Positions 52,744 to 61,713 are shown, counted from the stretch's first letter. The stretch is DNA of 64,000 nucleotides from Williamsia sp. 1138 (GCF_002095435.2 NZ_MJEJ02000054.1:186001-250000); one strand, 5' to 3'. Numbers and translations: made by a program. The notes: generated by a model from the letters alone, not told the origin.

Positions 52744-53511
52744 TCAGGCCCGACCCAGATTCGTTCCGGGACGAGTCAGCACCACACCTGGCAGCACCGC
52801 GTACCGGGAGAGTCGGCTCACCGCTTCGACCATCGTTGCGACGTCGCCGACGGTGATCATCTCGTCGGGCGAGATCTTGTCCTTGAGCCAGTCCGACATG
52901 TCGGTGTTCACGTAGCCCGGTGAGATCGTTGTCGCTGAGACCCCGTTGTCCGACTCTTCGAAATTGAACGTCTCGCACAGCGAGATCAGCGCGGCCTTGG
53001 TTGCGCCGTAGGCGGCCAGCTCGGGCTCGGGGTGGACGCCGGTGATCGAGGCGATGGCAACGACTTTGGCGGAACCTACCGTCTTCGCCGTGCTGCGCAG
53101 GGTCGGCAGCAACGCCTGCAGGAGGACGTACGCCGATCGCACGTTCACCTGATAAAGCTTGTCGAATCTGCGCACAGGCAGTTCCGCGATCAGCCCCTTC
53201 TGTCCCATTCCGGCGTTGAGCACCAACAGGTCCAGTCGGCCGAACGCCTCGATGTGTGCCGTAGCCAGTGCCTCCAGCTGCTCCGCGTCGGCCATGTCTG
53301 CGACCGCGACCACGACCCGCACCCCGAACTTCTCACCGAGCAGACGGGCCAGCTCGTCGAGGGGCTCCCGGCTGCGGGCGCTGATCGTCAGATCCCATCC
53401 TGCCTCGGCGAATCGGGTCGCGACCTCGGCCCCGATTCCCCGGGACGCGCCCGTCACCAGTGCTGCTTTGCGCTCGCCGGTCACACTGCCTCCCACTGTC
53501 GTATCCCCCAT
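52744..53511 (-). CDS. Short-chain dehydrogenase/reductase (SDR)
   Basis: A 255-residue SDR. TGASRGIG at about 20-27, NAGMG near 98 and the catalytic serine plus YGATKAAL motif are present. The region around VVAIASITGVHPEPELAAYGATKAAL is typical. It is three bases after the phosphotransferase gene on the same strand, so it is probably co-transcribed with the phosphotransferase and acyl-CoA dehydrogenase. It may oxidise the product of that pair. Confidence 0.85.
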   Translation of the reverse strand: MGDTTVGGSVTGERKAALVTGASRGIGAEVATRFAEAGWDLTISARSREPLDELARLLGEKFGVRVVVAVADMADAEQLEALATAHIEAFGRLDLLVLNAGMGQKGLIAELPVRRFDKLYQVNVRSAYVLLQALLPTLRSTAKTVGSAKVVAIASITGVHPEPELAAYGATKAALISLCETFNFEESDNGVSATTISPGYVNTDMSDWLKDKISPDEMITVGDVATMVEAVSRLSRYAVLPGVVLTRPGTNLGRA

Positions 53512-53514
53512 CGC

Positions 53515-54540
53515 TCAGCCGTTCTTTCCCTTGATGGCGCGCAGCCCGGCCGCCATGAACTCTCCGGTCACCGCGGCGGCCTGGTCTGCACCGGCGCCCG
53601 CCGAGGACCCGCTCCGCGCCCGGTGCGTGATTCCTTCGCCGATCACCCCGAGTTTGAAATTGGCCAACGCGAGATAGAAGTTCCAGTCGGACAACTCGCG
53701 TCCCGACACGGCGGCATACCGCTGGGCGATGTCCGCGCCGGACGGGTAACGGTCACTGGTCCACGCCGCCTTCATCCCCAGGATCTCGTCGAAAATCGGT
53801 TCCCGATACGTGCACATCAGCGCGACATCGGTCAGCGGATCGCCGAGGGTCGACATCTCCCAGTCGACGACAGCCTTCACGACGCCTGGATCATCCGCGG
53901 AGAGAATGGTGTTGTCCACTCGGAAGTCGCCGTGCACGATCGAATTCTCCGACCGCGCCGGGATGGATTCGCTCAGTGCGGCGTGCAGGGTGGCCACATC
54001 GTCGAGCTCCTGGGTCTTCACGTGTTCCCACTGCCGAGCCCAGAGCTTGACCTGCCGGGCCACGAATCCGTCCGGCCTGCCGAACTCACCGAGGCCCACT
54101 GCCTGATGGTCGACGGCGTGTAGATTCGCCAGCGCCTGCACCAGTCCGTCGAGGTTGCGGTCGACGTCGGCGTCGCTCAACGCCTTGAGTTCGTCGGCGC
54201 TGCGAACCACGAGTCCGTCCACGAACTCCACGACAGTGCAAGGGGCGCCCAGGATCTCGCCTTCTTTGTCGAAGGCCACGGTGCCGGCGACGGGTACGTC
54301 GGTACCCTGAAGCGCGTTGGTGACCGTCCACTCCCGGTTCATGTCGTGTGCCGACGGGGTCAGGCCACCGGTCGGCGGACGCCGGACCACCCATCGTGAG
54401 TTGTCATCGTGCGCAGAGAAGGTCAGGTTCGAACGGCCACCGCTGATCAGCTCCACGACCAGTTCACCGGCGACTTCCACGCCACTGTCGATGAGGAACT
54501 GACGCAGTTTCGCGGTGTCCATACCGGGTAGTTCGCTCAT
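53515..54540 (-). CDS. Aminoglycoside-phosphotransferase-like kinase, acyl-CoA dehydrogenase-associated
   Basis: A 341-residue protein with the APH/choline kinase fold: catalytic-loop HGDFRVDNTIL near residue 201 and the DWE metal site in VVDWEMSTLGDPLTDVA. An N-terminal GGRSNLTF segment is the glycine-rich nucleotide loop. ATG 54540 overlaps the acyl-CoA dehydrogenase stop (ATGA). This neighbour pair mirrors the fused kinase and dehydrogenase of mammalian ACAD10/11, which process 4-hydroxyacyl-CoAs. A phosphorylation of a hydroxyacyl-CoA is therefore a reasonable hypothesis. Confidence 0.85.
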   Translation of the reverse strand: MSELPGMDTAKLRQFLIDSGVEVAGELVVELISGGRSNLTFSAHDDNSRWVVRRPPTGGLTPSAHDMNREWTVTNALQGTDVPVAGTVAFDKEGEILGAPCTVVEFVDGLVVRSADELKALSDADVDRNLDGLVQALANLHAVDHQAVGLGEFGRPDGFVARQVKLWARQWEHVKTQELDDVATLHAALSESIPARSENSIVHGDFRVDNTILSADDPGVVKAVVDWEMSTLGDPLTDVALMCTYREPIFDEILGMKAAWTSDRYPSGADIAQRYAAVSGRELSDWNFYLALANFKLGVIGEGITHRARSGSSAGAGADQAAAVTGEFMAAGLRAIKGKNG

Positions 54541-55751
54541 GACCCACCACCGGCAGCAGCGGCTTTCTTGGCCTTGCCGACTGCACGCTTGGCGAGAGCC
54601 CAGCGATGGACCTCGGACGGTCCGTCGTAGATCTGGAAGGGACGCAGTTCCCGCTGCAGCCGGGCCAACGGCAGGTCGTCGGAAACACCCATGCCACCGC
54701 ACATCTGGATCGACCGATCCACCACGCGCGAGAAAGCCTCCGCGGCAAAGGTCTTGGCGATCGAGGTCTCGTCTCCACCGTGCGCACCCTGATCGAGTTC
54801 CCAGCACGCCTTGACCAGCAGCGAACGCGCAGCGGCCAAGTCTATCTCGTTGTCGGCCACCATCTGCTGGATCATGCCGAGGTCACCGAGTCTGCCGCCG
54901 AACGCTTCTCGCCGTGCGACGTAATCGAGGGCGATGTCGCGGGCCCGGTTGGCGCTGCCCATCCACCGCATCACGTGGGTCATCCGGGCGGGTCCGAGTC
55001 GCACCTGTGCGTAGCGGTAGCCTTCGTCGACCTCGCCGAGGACGTCCTCGTCGGGCACGAAGACGTCGCGGAACGCCACCTCGCAGTGCCCGCCGATCAT
55101 CGCGCGGTCGATGGTGTTGATGTGCCGCCCGACGGTGATGCCCGGGGTGTCGGCCGGAGCGAGGAACATCGTCGCTCCGCCACGGTCACCGGGCTCGCCG
55201 GTGGTGCGGGCCATGATGATGAAGAATCCCGCGCCGTCGGCACCGGTGATGAACCATTTGTCGCCGTTGATCTTCCAGCCACCGTCGACCTTGACGGCTG
55301 CGGTACGCAGCGCTGCGGGATCGGAGCCCGCACCGGGAGCCGGCTCGGTCATCGCGAACGCGGAGCGCACGTCGCCGCGTGCCAGCGGGGCCAGGTACTT
55401 CTCCTTCTGGTCAGCACTGGCGACGTGGGCGAGCATGTGGACGTTGCCCTCGTCAGGAGCGCCGATGTGCAGGGCAATGGGACCGAAGACGGAGTATCCG
55501 GCCGCTTCGAACACCGGTGCCCGGTCGGACATGTTGAAGCCGAGGCCGCCGTATTCGACCGGCGCGTGCGGTGCCAGGATTCCGAGGTCGCGGGCGCGAT
55601 CACGGAGCTCGAGACGCAGCTCGTCACCGCCCGCCGCGGCGATGTCGCCTGCGAACTTCTCTTCGATCGGCAGAACGTGACTGCGAACGAAGTCACTGGT
55701 CTTGTCGATCACGTCCTGGACAACTGGACCGTAGGAAAGGTCAATCGCCAT
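54537..55751 (-). CDS. Acyl-CoA dehydrogenase (ACAD10/11-like)
   Basis: A 404-residue acyl-CoA dehydrogenase: an N-terminal helical domain, a central beta domain with SAFAMTEPAPGAGSDPAALRT and a C-terminal domain ending GGMGVSDDLPLARLQRELRPFQIYDGPSEVHRWALAK. It is coupled by ATGA to the kinase-like gene. GAGG lies upstream of ATG 55751. A dyad operator candidate lies at 55796-55813. It probably dehydrogenates or dephosphorylates-and-dehydrogenates acyl-CoAs prepared by the kinase, by analogy only. Confidence 0.9.
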   Translation of the reverse strand: MAIDLSYGPVVQDVIDKTSDFVRSHVLPIEEKFAGDIAAAGGDELRLELRDRARDLGILAPHAPVEYGGLGFNMSDRAPVFEAAGYSVFGPIALHIGAPDEGNVHMLAHVASADQKEKYLAPLARGDVRSAFAMTEPAPGAGSDPAALRTAAVKVDGGWKINGDKWFITGADGAGFFIIMARTTGEPGDRGGATMFLAPADTPGITVGRHINTIDRAMIGGHCEVAFRDVFVPDEDVLGEVDEGYRYAQVRLGPARMTHVMRWMGSANRARDIALDYVARREAFGGRLGDLGMIQQMVADNEIDLAAARSLLVKACWELDQGAHGGDETSIAKTFAAEAFSRVVDRSIQMCGGMGVSDDLPLARLQRELRPFQIYDGPSEVHRWALAKRAVGKAKKAAAAGGGS

Positions 55752-55795
55752 GGGGCACCTCCTTGTGTGCGGCGCCCGGCAGGTCGGCTGTCCCG

Positions 55796-55813
55796 ACCGA
55801 GCGATCGTTCGGT
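55796..55813 (-). promoter_or_regulatory. Operator candidate upstream of the ACAD operon
   Basis: ACCGAGCGATCGTTCGGT is an 18-base near-palindrome, with arms ACCGA/TCGGT and a CGATCG core (one mismatched base pair). It lies 45 bases upstream of the dehydrogenase start and is a plausible binding site for the TetR regulator encoded immediately upstream. Confidence 0.5.
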
Positions 55814-55865
55814 TTCGGGTAACAGACTGTCACGACCGCCCACGGCCAGTCAACCCCGGCCGGGG

Positions 55866-56510
55866 CTAGGACGGCGCGGAGAAGTATCCGACCATCTGCC
55901 GCGCGATGAGGAGGTATCGCGACACCAGTTCGTCCGGGCCGAGTCGGCCGGACGGTCGGTACCAGGTGGACACCCCGACGCACATCGTCGTCACCGCGCG
56001 ACCGGCATCCACGGGGTGCGGGGTGCGGAAATCCCCTGACTCGACGCCTGCCTGCACGATGGCGTCGACCATGCGCTGCTGCTCGTCCCGGGTGGCGATG
56101 TACTCCGTCCTGAACACCGGCTCGAGGCTGCGGATCTCGGTCGACCCGACGAACGCCTGCGCCCTCCGGTACATGTGAAACCTCAGCAGCGATTCGACCA
56201 CCGCGTCGAACCGCTCGACGGGCGAGTCGCCCGCCTGCTCGAGGGCCGCACGAGAACGTCCGAGCAGGTCGCTCATCGTCAGCTCGAGCAGCCCCTGCAA
56301 CAGCGACTGTTTCGACGGGTAGTGGTGATAGAGCCCCGGGACGCTCAACCCCGCTCGTGCGGCGATGTCGCGGACCGAGGTGCCGTGATAGCCGTGCTCG
56401 GCGAATGCAGAGAGCGCAGCGGCCAACGGTATCGGCAGATCTTCTTCCCCATACTGACGCCAGAGTCCCTCGCCGTACTCGCGCGGCGCTGGCCGAGCCC
56501 CGGTATCCAT
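55866..56510 (-). CDS. TetR-family regulator
   Basis: A 214-residue TetR protein. The HTH region is ALSAFAEHGYHGTSVRDIAARAGLSVPGLYHHYPSKQSLL. It is on the same strand as, and directly upstream of, the acyl-CoA dehydrogenase operon with 114 bases between them, and divergent from the MFS gene. It probably controls that operon through the palindrome at 55796-55813; regulation of the MFS gene is also possible. ATG 56510 is a clear start. Confidence 0.87.
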   Translation of the reverse strand: MDTGARPAPREYGEGLWRQYGEEDLPIPLAAALSAFAEHGYHGTSVRDIAARAGLSVPGLYHHYPSKQSLLQGLLELTMSDLLGRSRAALEQAGDSPVERFDAVVESLLRFHMYRRAQAFVGSTEIRSLEPVFRTEYIATRDEQQRMVDAIVQAGVESGDFRTPHPVDAGRAVTTMCVGVSTWYRPSGRLGPDELVSRYLLIARQMVGYFSAPS

Positions 56511-56618
56511 ACCCGTAAACCTACTGTGCCGCCGCGGCCGCGCCGGGCAATACCACCCGCCCCCGTTCGACGAGTTGTCCGATTCGATCGCGCGGCGCAG
56601 ATCCGGCAGGCTGAAACC

Positions 56619-57857
56619 GTGCCCTTTGACCCTCCCGGTCCCGACGGCTCGCCTCCTCCGTCCGCCGCCACCGGCATCAGCAGCCGTCTGGTGCTGCTGT
56701 TCGCTCTCACCTGTGGCGTCTCGGTGTCGTCGCTGTACGTGTTGCAACCCGTTCTCGAGGAGATCCGCGCCGACTTCTCCATCTCCACCTCCACCGCGGC
56801 GCTGGTGGTGACCGCAGCCCAATTCGGATACGCGATGGGTCTGCTGCTGCTCGTCCCACTGGGTGACTTGTGGAACCGAAAAGTTCTGGCGCCCAGCATG
56901 ATGGCTGCTTCAGCGGTGGCGCTACTCCTGTCCGCACTCGCCCCGGGGTTCGGCGCCCTGTTCGCCGCCTCGCTGCTCGTCGGGGTCAGCGCTGCCACCG
57001 CACAGATCGTCGTCCCGTGGTCATCGTCACTGGCTCTGCCCTCGGACCGCGGACGTGTGGTCGGGGTGGTGATGAGCGGCCTGCTACTCGGCATCCTGCT
57101 GGCCCGGGTCGTCAGCGGAGCGATCGCAGAAGTCGGCGGCTGGCGGGCGGTGCTGTTCGTCGGCGCAGCCCTCATGGCGATCCTGGCGGTGGTCGTCTAC
57201 CTCCTCGTGCCTGCGGACCGGGCCCGCCCTCCTCAGGCGTACGGGACACTGCTCGCCTCGGTCGGACGGATGATCGCCACCGAAACGATGTTGCGGCAAC
57301 GGATGATGCTGGGCTTCTTGACGATGTTCGGCTTCAGCGCGATGTGGACATCGATCGCGTTCCTCCTCTCCGGCAGCAGAGGTGAACGCTTCTCGTATTC
57401 CGAGGCGATGATCGGGGCATTCGCCCTCGCGGGTGTGGCAGGTGCGCTCGCAGCGCCGATGTTCGGAAAGCTGGCCGACCGCGGACATCTACGAGGGGCG
57501 ACCACGGGCGCGTGGGTGATCACGATCGCCGGATGGTTGTTGCTGGCCTGGCCCGGGACACCGCTCGCGGCCCTGCTCGTCGGTCTGGTCGTCTTCGACT
57601 TCGGTGTGCAGGCCTCGCAGTTGTCGAACCAGTCCGCGATCTACTCACTGTCGCCGGATGCGCGGAGCCGCGTGACCACCGCCTATATGGTCACCTACTT
57701 CGCAGGTGCGGTGGCCGGGTCCGTCGCCTCCGGGTACGCCTACGACGCCGGCGGGTGGAACCTGTTGTGCCTCATAGGGATCGGTTCGGCAGTAGCAGGT
57801 TTGCTGCTGTGGGCCGGCATCGACCGATGGAACAGCCGCCTCACTCGACCCCGGTGA
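56619..57857 (+). CDS. MFS transporter
   Basis: A 412-residue major-facilitator protein with about 12 transmembrane segments and a loop GDLWNRKVLAPS between helices 2 and 3, the MFS signature position. GTG 56619 is the chosen start, after a GGCAGG site; ATG alternatives are not near. The last 17 bases overlap the convergent TetR gene. Drug or metabolite efflux is likely, but the substrate is unknown. Confidence 0.85.
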   Translation: MPFDPPGPDGSPPPSAATGISSRLVLLFALTCGVSVSSLYVLQPVLEEIRADFSISTSTAALVVTAAQFGYAMGLLLLVPLGDLWNRKVLAPSMMAASAVALLLSALAPGFGALFAASLLVGVSAATAQIVVPWSSSLALPSDRGRVVGVVMSGLLLGILLARVVSGAIAEVGGWRAVLFVGAALMAILAVVVYLLVPADRARPPQAYGTLLASVGRMIATETMLRQRMMLGFLTMFGFSAMWTSIAFLLSGSRGERFSYSEAMIGAFALAGVAGALAAPMFGKLADRGHLRGATTGAWVITIAGWLLLAWPGTPLAALLVGLVVFDFGVQASQLSNQSAIYSLSPDARSRVTTAYMVTYFAGAVAGSVASGYAYDAGGWNLLCLIGIGSAVAGLLLWAGIDRWNSRLTRPR

Positions 57858-58485
57858 CATTTTGCGGGAGCAGTTCGACGACCGCGCCGTACATCATCGT
57901 CACACACAGATCGATGAGTTCGTCGTCGCTGCAATCGATCCGGCCGTCGATCCAGGCGCTCAGAACCTGCCCGAGGCCACCGACGTAGAAGTGGGCCGCA
58001 CCCTGCACCGCCGCTCCCTCGAAGTGAGTGCCCGAGGTCTGCACGGTCAGTGCGGCGAACATCATTGCCGCATCCATGCGTTTGGACGCGAGTCGTCCAC
58101 TGAGCAGGGTCTGCGAGAACAGGATCCTGCCGCGGCGCCGATCGGAGTCGATTCGGCGCACGATGGCGCCGACAGCCGAGCGGATCTGATCCTTGGGTGA
58201 ACTGCCACCTGCGGCAACGGCGGCCTGCGCCGACTCTGCGATATCGAGCACCACGACGTCGTAAGTCGTACCGACCAGGTCGTCGACATCGGTGAAACTC
58301 TCATAGAAGTAGCGCGCGGTGAGGCCGGCCTGCCGGCATACCCCACGAACGCTGATCGCACCGCCGTCAGGTGAACCCATGATGTCCAGCGCGGCGTCCA
58401 CCAGGGCCGCCCGGCGACGTTTCACCCGGTCAGCTCCGTTTTCGCCGCCGTACGGGCGCATTGGGTCAGGCATGGGATCCATCAT
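57841..58485 (-). CDS. TetR-family regulator
   Basis: A 214-residue TetR protein with the HTH RRAALVDAALDIMGSPDGGAISVRGVCRQAGLTARYFYESF. The recognition helix ends ARYFYESF rather than the common YYHF, a variant seen in some actinobacterial repressors. It is divergent from the DUF2236 gene with 99 bases between them, and a palindrome AACACGTGTT lies there. It probably controls the DUF2236 gene and itself. Confidence 0.85.
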   Translation of the reverse strand: MMDPMPDPMRPYGGENGADRVKRRRAALVDAALDIMGSPDGGAISVRGVCRQAGLTARYFYESFTDVDDLVGTTYDVVVLDIAESAQAAVAAGGSSPKDQIRSAVGAIVRRIDSDRRRGRILFSQTLLSGRLASKRMDAAMMFAALTVQTSGTHFEGAAVQGAAHFYVGGLGQVLSAWIDGRIDCSDDELIDLCVTMMYGAVVELLPQNVTGVE

Positions 58486-58545
58486 CCCACCTTCGGTTGT
58501 CCGCGATTGACAATCACCGCAAACGCGACTTCAATCGAAAGCGAC

Positions 58546-58555
58546 AACACGTGTT
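58546..58555. promoter_or_regulatory. Palindrome in the TetR/DUF2236 divergent promoter
   Basis: AACACGTGTT is a perfect ten-base palindrome inside the wider GAnAACACGTGTTnTC dyad (58543-58558). It lies 30 bases before the DUF2236 start and 61 bases from the TetR start. It is similar in form to AAC-GTT sites of KstR-type TetR regulators, but spacing differs, so identity is unproven. Confidence 0.45.
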
Positions 58556-58584
58556 CTCACAATATTTTGGCAGGAAGGCAGACA

Positions 58585-59484
58585 ATGACGTCTGGGACCG
58601 TTGAAGGCAGCAGCGCGCTCTCTGGAGCTGCACCACTTTCCCGCCCATCCCCCCGTCCGATGTGGACCCGCGAACAGGCGGACAGCGCCAGTGGCGACCT
58701 CCTGGACATGCCGGGGATCTCCGCCGTCGCCGGCGCCGCCAACGTGATCATGCAACTCGCCCTCCCCGCTGTCGGCTACGGCGTCGCCGAGAGCAAGGTC
58801 GACAGCGGAAATCTGTTCAAACACCCACTCAAACGCGGCCGGACGACGCTCGCGTATCTGGCGGTGGCCGTCAACGGATCACCCGAAGATCGCAAGGCCT
58901 ACCGCCGCGCCGTCGGTCATTCGCATGCACGGGTGCGGTCCACGGAGTCGAGCCCGGTCGAGTACAACGCCTTCGATCCCACCCTGCAGCTCTGGGTCGC
59001 AGCGTGCCTCTACAAGGGGTGGGAGGACATGCAGGTTCTCTTCGGCGATCCGGCCGCGGTCACCGAAGAGGCTTACCAGCAGGGCGCGCTGATGGGCACC
59101 ACTCTGCAGATGCCCCGAGACATGTGGCCCGCCACGCGCGCCGACTTCAAGCAGTACTGGGATTCGACCGTCGCCGAACTGGAGATAGACGACACCATCC
59201 GCGAGTTGCTCGTCAGCATCGCGAGGTTCGAGTTCCTGCCCAAGCCGGTGTCGCTGCTGATCGGCGACTTCGGCCTGTTCCTCACCACCGGTTTCCTGCC
59301 GCCTGAGTTCCGCGAGAAGATGAACTTGACGTGGACCCCACGTCAACAGCGCCTCTTCGACCTGCACAACCGGATCGCCCGCAACGTGGTGCAGCGGTTG
59401 CCGGAACCAATGCGCGCATTTCCGTTCAACGCCTACCTCTGGGACACCAGACGGCGCATCAAGGCCGGCAAACGCCTCACCTGA
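58585..59484 (+). CDS. DUF2236 (MpaB-like) protein
   Basis: A 299-residue protein of the DUF2236 family. It carries RRAVGHSHARVR and EYNAFDPTLQLWVAACLYKG, the conserved histidine-rich region of this family, related to MpaB and latex-clearing-protein-like haem oxygenases. ATG 58585 follows GGAAGG; upstream in-frame starts have no such site. It might be a haem-dependent oxygenase with a lipid or terpenoid substrate, but no substrate is known. Confidence 0.8.
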   Translation: MTSGTVEGSSALSGAAPLSRPSPRPMWTREQADSASGDLLDMPGISAVAGAANVIMQLALPAVGYGVAESKVDSGNLFKHPLKRGRTTLAYLAVAVNGSPEDRKAYRRAVGHSHARVRSTESSPVEYNAFDPTLQLWVAACLYKGWEDMQVLFGDPAAVTEEAYQQGALMGTTLQMPRDMWPATRADFKQYWDSTVAELEIDDTIRELLVSIARFEFLPKPVSLLIGDFGLFLTTGFLPPEFREKMNLTWTPRQQRLFDLHNRIARNVVQRLPEPMRAFPFNAYLWDTRRRIKAGKRLT

Positions 59485-59493
59485 GTTCCGATA

Positions 59494-59546
59494 ATGGGTC
59501 GTTCTGGCGAACAAAACGCCAGGTCGGCGCCGCCAGAACAACCCAT
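59494..59546. repeat. Repeated stem-loop element, copy 1
   Basis: Arms 59494-59509 and 59531-59546 pair over 16 bases with one mismatch (GTTCTGGCG/CGCCAGAAC core). The loop strand reads AACAAAACGCCAGGTCG. It lies between the DUF2236 gene and the convergent SDR and touches the latter's stop codon. A copy with the same TTCTGGCGAnCAAAAC-CAGGTCG pattern lies at 62803-62853. Likely a transcription terminator that belongs to a family. Confidence 0.65.
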
Positions 59547-60253
59547 CATCGGGACGGCGCGAACTGCGGGTACAACGCCTCGACGGGCGCAGCCAGACCG
59601 GCTTTGACCTGGATGCTCACGTCGTCGGCGAGAACTTCCAACTGGCCGGCCTCGAGGCCGTCGTAGGCGTCGCGGATGACGTCTGCCGGGTCGTTCTTCT
59701 CGGCTGTGACGCCCGCGGTCATCGGGGTGTCGGTGTAGCCGAGATGCAGGCCGAGGACCTGGGTCCCCTGCGACGCCAACTCGAGTCGCAGCACGTTGGT
59801 CGCCATCCACAGTGCGGCCTTCGACACGCTGTACGAGCTACCGATACCGATCCAGCTCAGCACCGAGTGGACGTTGATGACGGCGCCGCCGCCGTTCGCT
59901 GCGAGGACCGGGGCAAAGGCCTTGGTCACCGCGATCGGCCCGTAGAGGTTGGTGTCCATCAACGCTTTCAGTTCGCCGACCGGCTGATCGAGTAGCCGGC
60001 CGGCAGTCGTCTGACCTGCGTTGTTGATCACGATGTCGACGTCGGCAGCCGATGTTGCCGCGGCTTCGATCGACGCGGCATCCGTGACGTCCAGACGGAT
60101 CGGCACGACCCGGTCGTCGTCCCATTCCCGGGGGTTGCGTGCCGCCGCATAGACCTTGGCGGCACCGCGCGCGAGCGCCTGCGTGACGAACTCGGTACCG
60201 AGCCCACCGTTGGCGCCGGTGACCAGGACGGTGGCGTTGTTCAGCGTGACCAT
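59546..60253 (-). CDS. Short-chain dehydrogenase/reductase (SDR)
   Basis: A 235-residue SDR. TGANGGLG near residue 12-19, NNAG near 76, a serine in VHSVLSW and YSVSKAAL in the catalytic helix are present. ATG 60253 has GGGAGA upstream; ATG 60265 is an alternative four codons earlier. A 24-base near-perfect palindrome at 60316-60339 lies 63 bases upstream. It is probably induced separately from its neighbours. Confidence 0.85.
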   Translation of the reverse strand: MVTLNNATVLVTGANGGLGTEFVTQALARGAAKVYAAARNPREWDDDRVVPIRLDVTDAASIEAAATSAADVDIVINNAGQTTAGRLLDQPVGELKALMDTNLYGPIAVTKAFAPVLAANGGGAVINVHSVLSWIGIGSSYSVSKAALWMATNVLRLELASQGTQVLGLHLGYTDTPMTAGVTAEKNDPADVIRDAYDGLEAGQLEVLADDVSIQVKAGLAAPVEALYPQFAPSR

Positions 60254-60315
60254 TGTGTCTCCCATCGAGCCGCGCCGAGATCGGTCGATCCCGGGCGTCG
60301 ACACCACGGTACCCT

Positions 60316-60339
60316 CTGACTTCTGTTAACCGAAGTCAG
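60316..60339 (-). promoter_or_regulatory. 24-bp palindromic operator upstream of an SDR gene
   Basis: Arms CTGACTTC (60316-60323) and GAAGTCAG (60332-60339) flank tGTTAACc; the dyad holds across all 24 bases except one pair. It lies upstream of the SDR and overlaps the end of the FMN oxidase gene. It has the length and symmetry of a TetR-family operator; the cognate regulator is not evident nearby. Confidence 0.65.
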
Positions 60340-61643
60340 GTGATCTTCTTCAGCGCGGCAGGCGTGAGATCAGCCGTACTGGTGTGCCCAGACAGGCCGA
60401 GGGTGAGGTCGAGTTCGGCGATGATGTTGGCGACCACATCGCGCGCACCATCAGCACCATCGAGCGCCAATCCGTACATGTGCGGCCGTCCGATGCACAC
60501 CGCGTCGGCTCCGAGTGCGAGCGCCTTGAAGACGTCGGCGCCACCACGGATACCGGAGTCCAACAGCACCTTCGATCTTCCGTCGACAGCTTTGGCGACG
60601 TCGACGAGGGCATCGATCGAACTGATCGCGCCGTCGACCTGCCTACCCCCGTGGTTGGAGACGAGGATGCCGTCGACGCCGTGGTCCACCGCCTGCAACG
60701 CGTCGTCCGGGTGCAAGATGCCTTTGAGGACGATCGGCAGCGAGGTCCGATCCCGGAGTCCGGCTATGTCCGTCCAGTTCAGCGACGGGCGGGAGTAGAT
60801 CTCGAGGAAGGTCTGCACCGATTCCCGCGGAATGGGCGAAACCAGATTGCGCACAGCACTTCCCGGAGTGTTCCGCGCCATCGAGATCAGGGATTTGATC
60901 GCGCCCACCGTGATCGCCGGCTTCTCCTGCGGGAGCGCTGCCGCGATCCGATCTCGGACGATCGAGAGGAACCGGTCGTCCGAGGTGTACTGATCGATGC
61001 CCAGCCCCTGCGCGAACGGCAGCGACCCCAGGTTCAGATCCTGCGGTCGCCAGCCGAGCATGGTGGTGTCGAGTGTGACGACTATGGCTGCAGCACCGGA
61101 CCTTTCGGCCCGGTCGAGAAAACTGTCGACGAGGTCTTCGTCGGTGGACCAGTACAGCTGATACCAACGAGGCGCCCCCGGCGACACCGCGTCCATCGCG
61201 GCCGCCGTGCGCTCCATCGGAGCGCTGCCCTGACTCGAGAAGATGTAAGGGACCCCGAGTTGGGCTGCGGCTCTTCCTATGTGGACGTCTGCATCCGGAA
61301 AGGCGAGCGCGCCCGCACCTACCGGGGAGAACAGAACAGGCGCAGGCAGATGCTGTCCGAACAGTTCGGTAACCAGACTGCGCTGCGACACGTCGCGGAG
61401 CATCCGCGGAACGATCGCCCACCGCTCGAGCGCCGTCCGGTTTGCCCGCATCGTCCCACCGTCGCCCGCACCACCGGCCACATATGCCCACGCCTTGGCC
61501 GACATCCTGCGTCGCGCAGCACGTTCCAACGCCTCGAAGTTAGTCGGTACCTTTGGTTTTCGACCGAACACCCCGGCGGTGTAGATCTCATTCTGGCGGG
61601 CACGACCGGGAGACTGCAGTGGTTCGGTGGCGTCGCTGCTCAT
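60336..61643 (-). CDS. FMN-dependent alpha-hydroxyacid oxidase/dehydrogenase
   Basis: A 435-residue enzyme of the lactate oxidase/glycolate oxidase family. The FMN and active-site motif SNHGGRQVDGAISSIDAL and DSGIRGGADVFKALALGADAVCIGRP are intact, including the catalytic histidine. Residues 70-90 extend the N terminus beyond FMN domains, as in lactate 2-monooxygenase-like proteins. It would oxidise an L-2-hydroxyacid such as lactate or mandelate. It stands alone, divergent from the reductase gene. Confidence 0.87.
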   Translation of the reverse strand: MSSDATEPLQSPGRARQNEIYTAGVFGRKPKVPTNFEALERAARRRMSAKAWAYVAGGAGDGGTMRANRTALERWAIVPRMLRDVSQRSLVTELFGQHLPAPVLFSPVGAGALAFPDADVHIGRAAAQLGVPYIFSSQGSAPMERTAAAMDAVSPGAPRWYQLYWSTDEDLVDSFLDRAERSGAAAIVVTLDTTMLGWRPQDLNLGSLPFAQGLGIDQYTSDDRFLSIVRDRIAAALPQEKPAITVGAIKSLISMARNTPGSAVRNLVSPIPRESVQTFLEIYSRPSLNWTDIAGLRDRTSLPIVLKGILHPDDALQAVDHGVDGILVSNHGGRQVDGAISSIDALVDVAKAVDGRSKVLLDSGIRGGADVFKALALGADAVCIGRPHMYGLALDGADGARDVVANIIAELDLTLGLSGHTSTADLTPAALKKIT

Positions 61644-61684
61644 CGGCCCACACTATCGACCACCGGTTCGCCGAACAACGACTT

Positions 61685-61713
61685 GAGGTACCTCACATTC
61701 GCCTACGGTGAGG
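61685..61713. promoter_or_regulatory. Inverted repeats in a divergent promoter
   Basis: GAGGTACCTC (61685-61694) is a perfect palindrome, and CCTCAC (61691-61696) also pairs with GTGAGG (61708-61713). The region lies between the oxidase and reductase genes. A redox- or acid-responsive regulator may bind here, but none is nearby. Confidence 0.3.

Noticed and set aside
54606-56039. A 477-residue open frame on the plus strand
   Set aside because: It is antisense to the well-supported acyl-CoA dehydrogenase and TetR genes.
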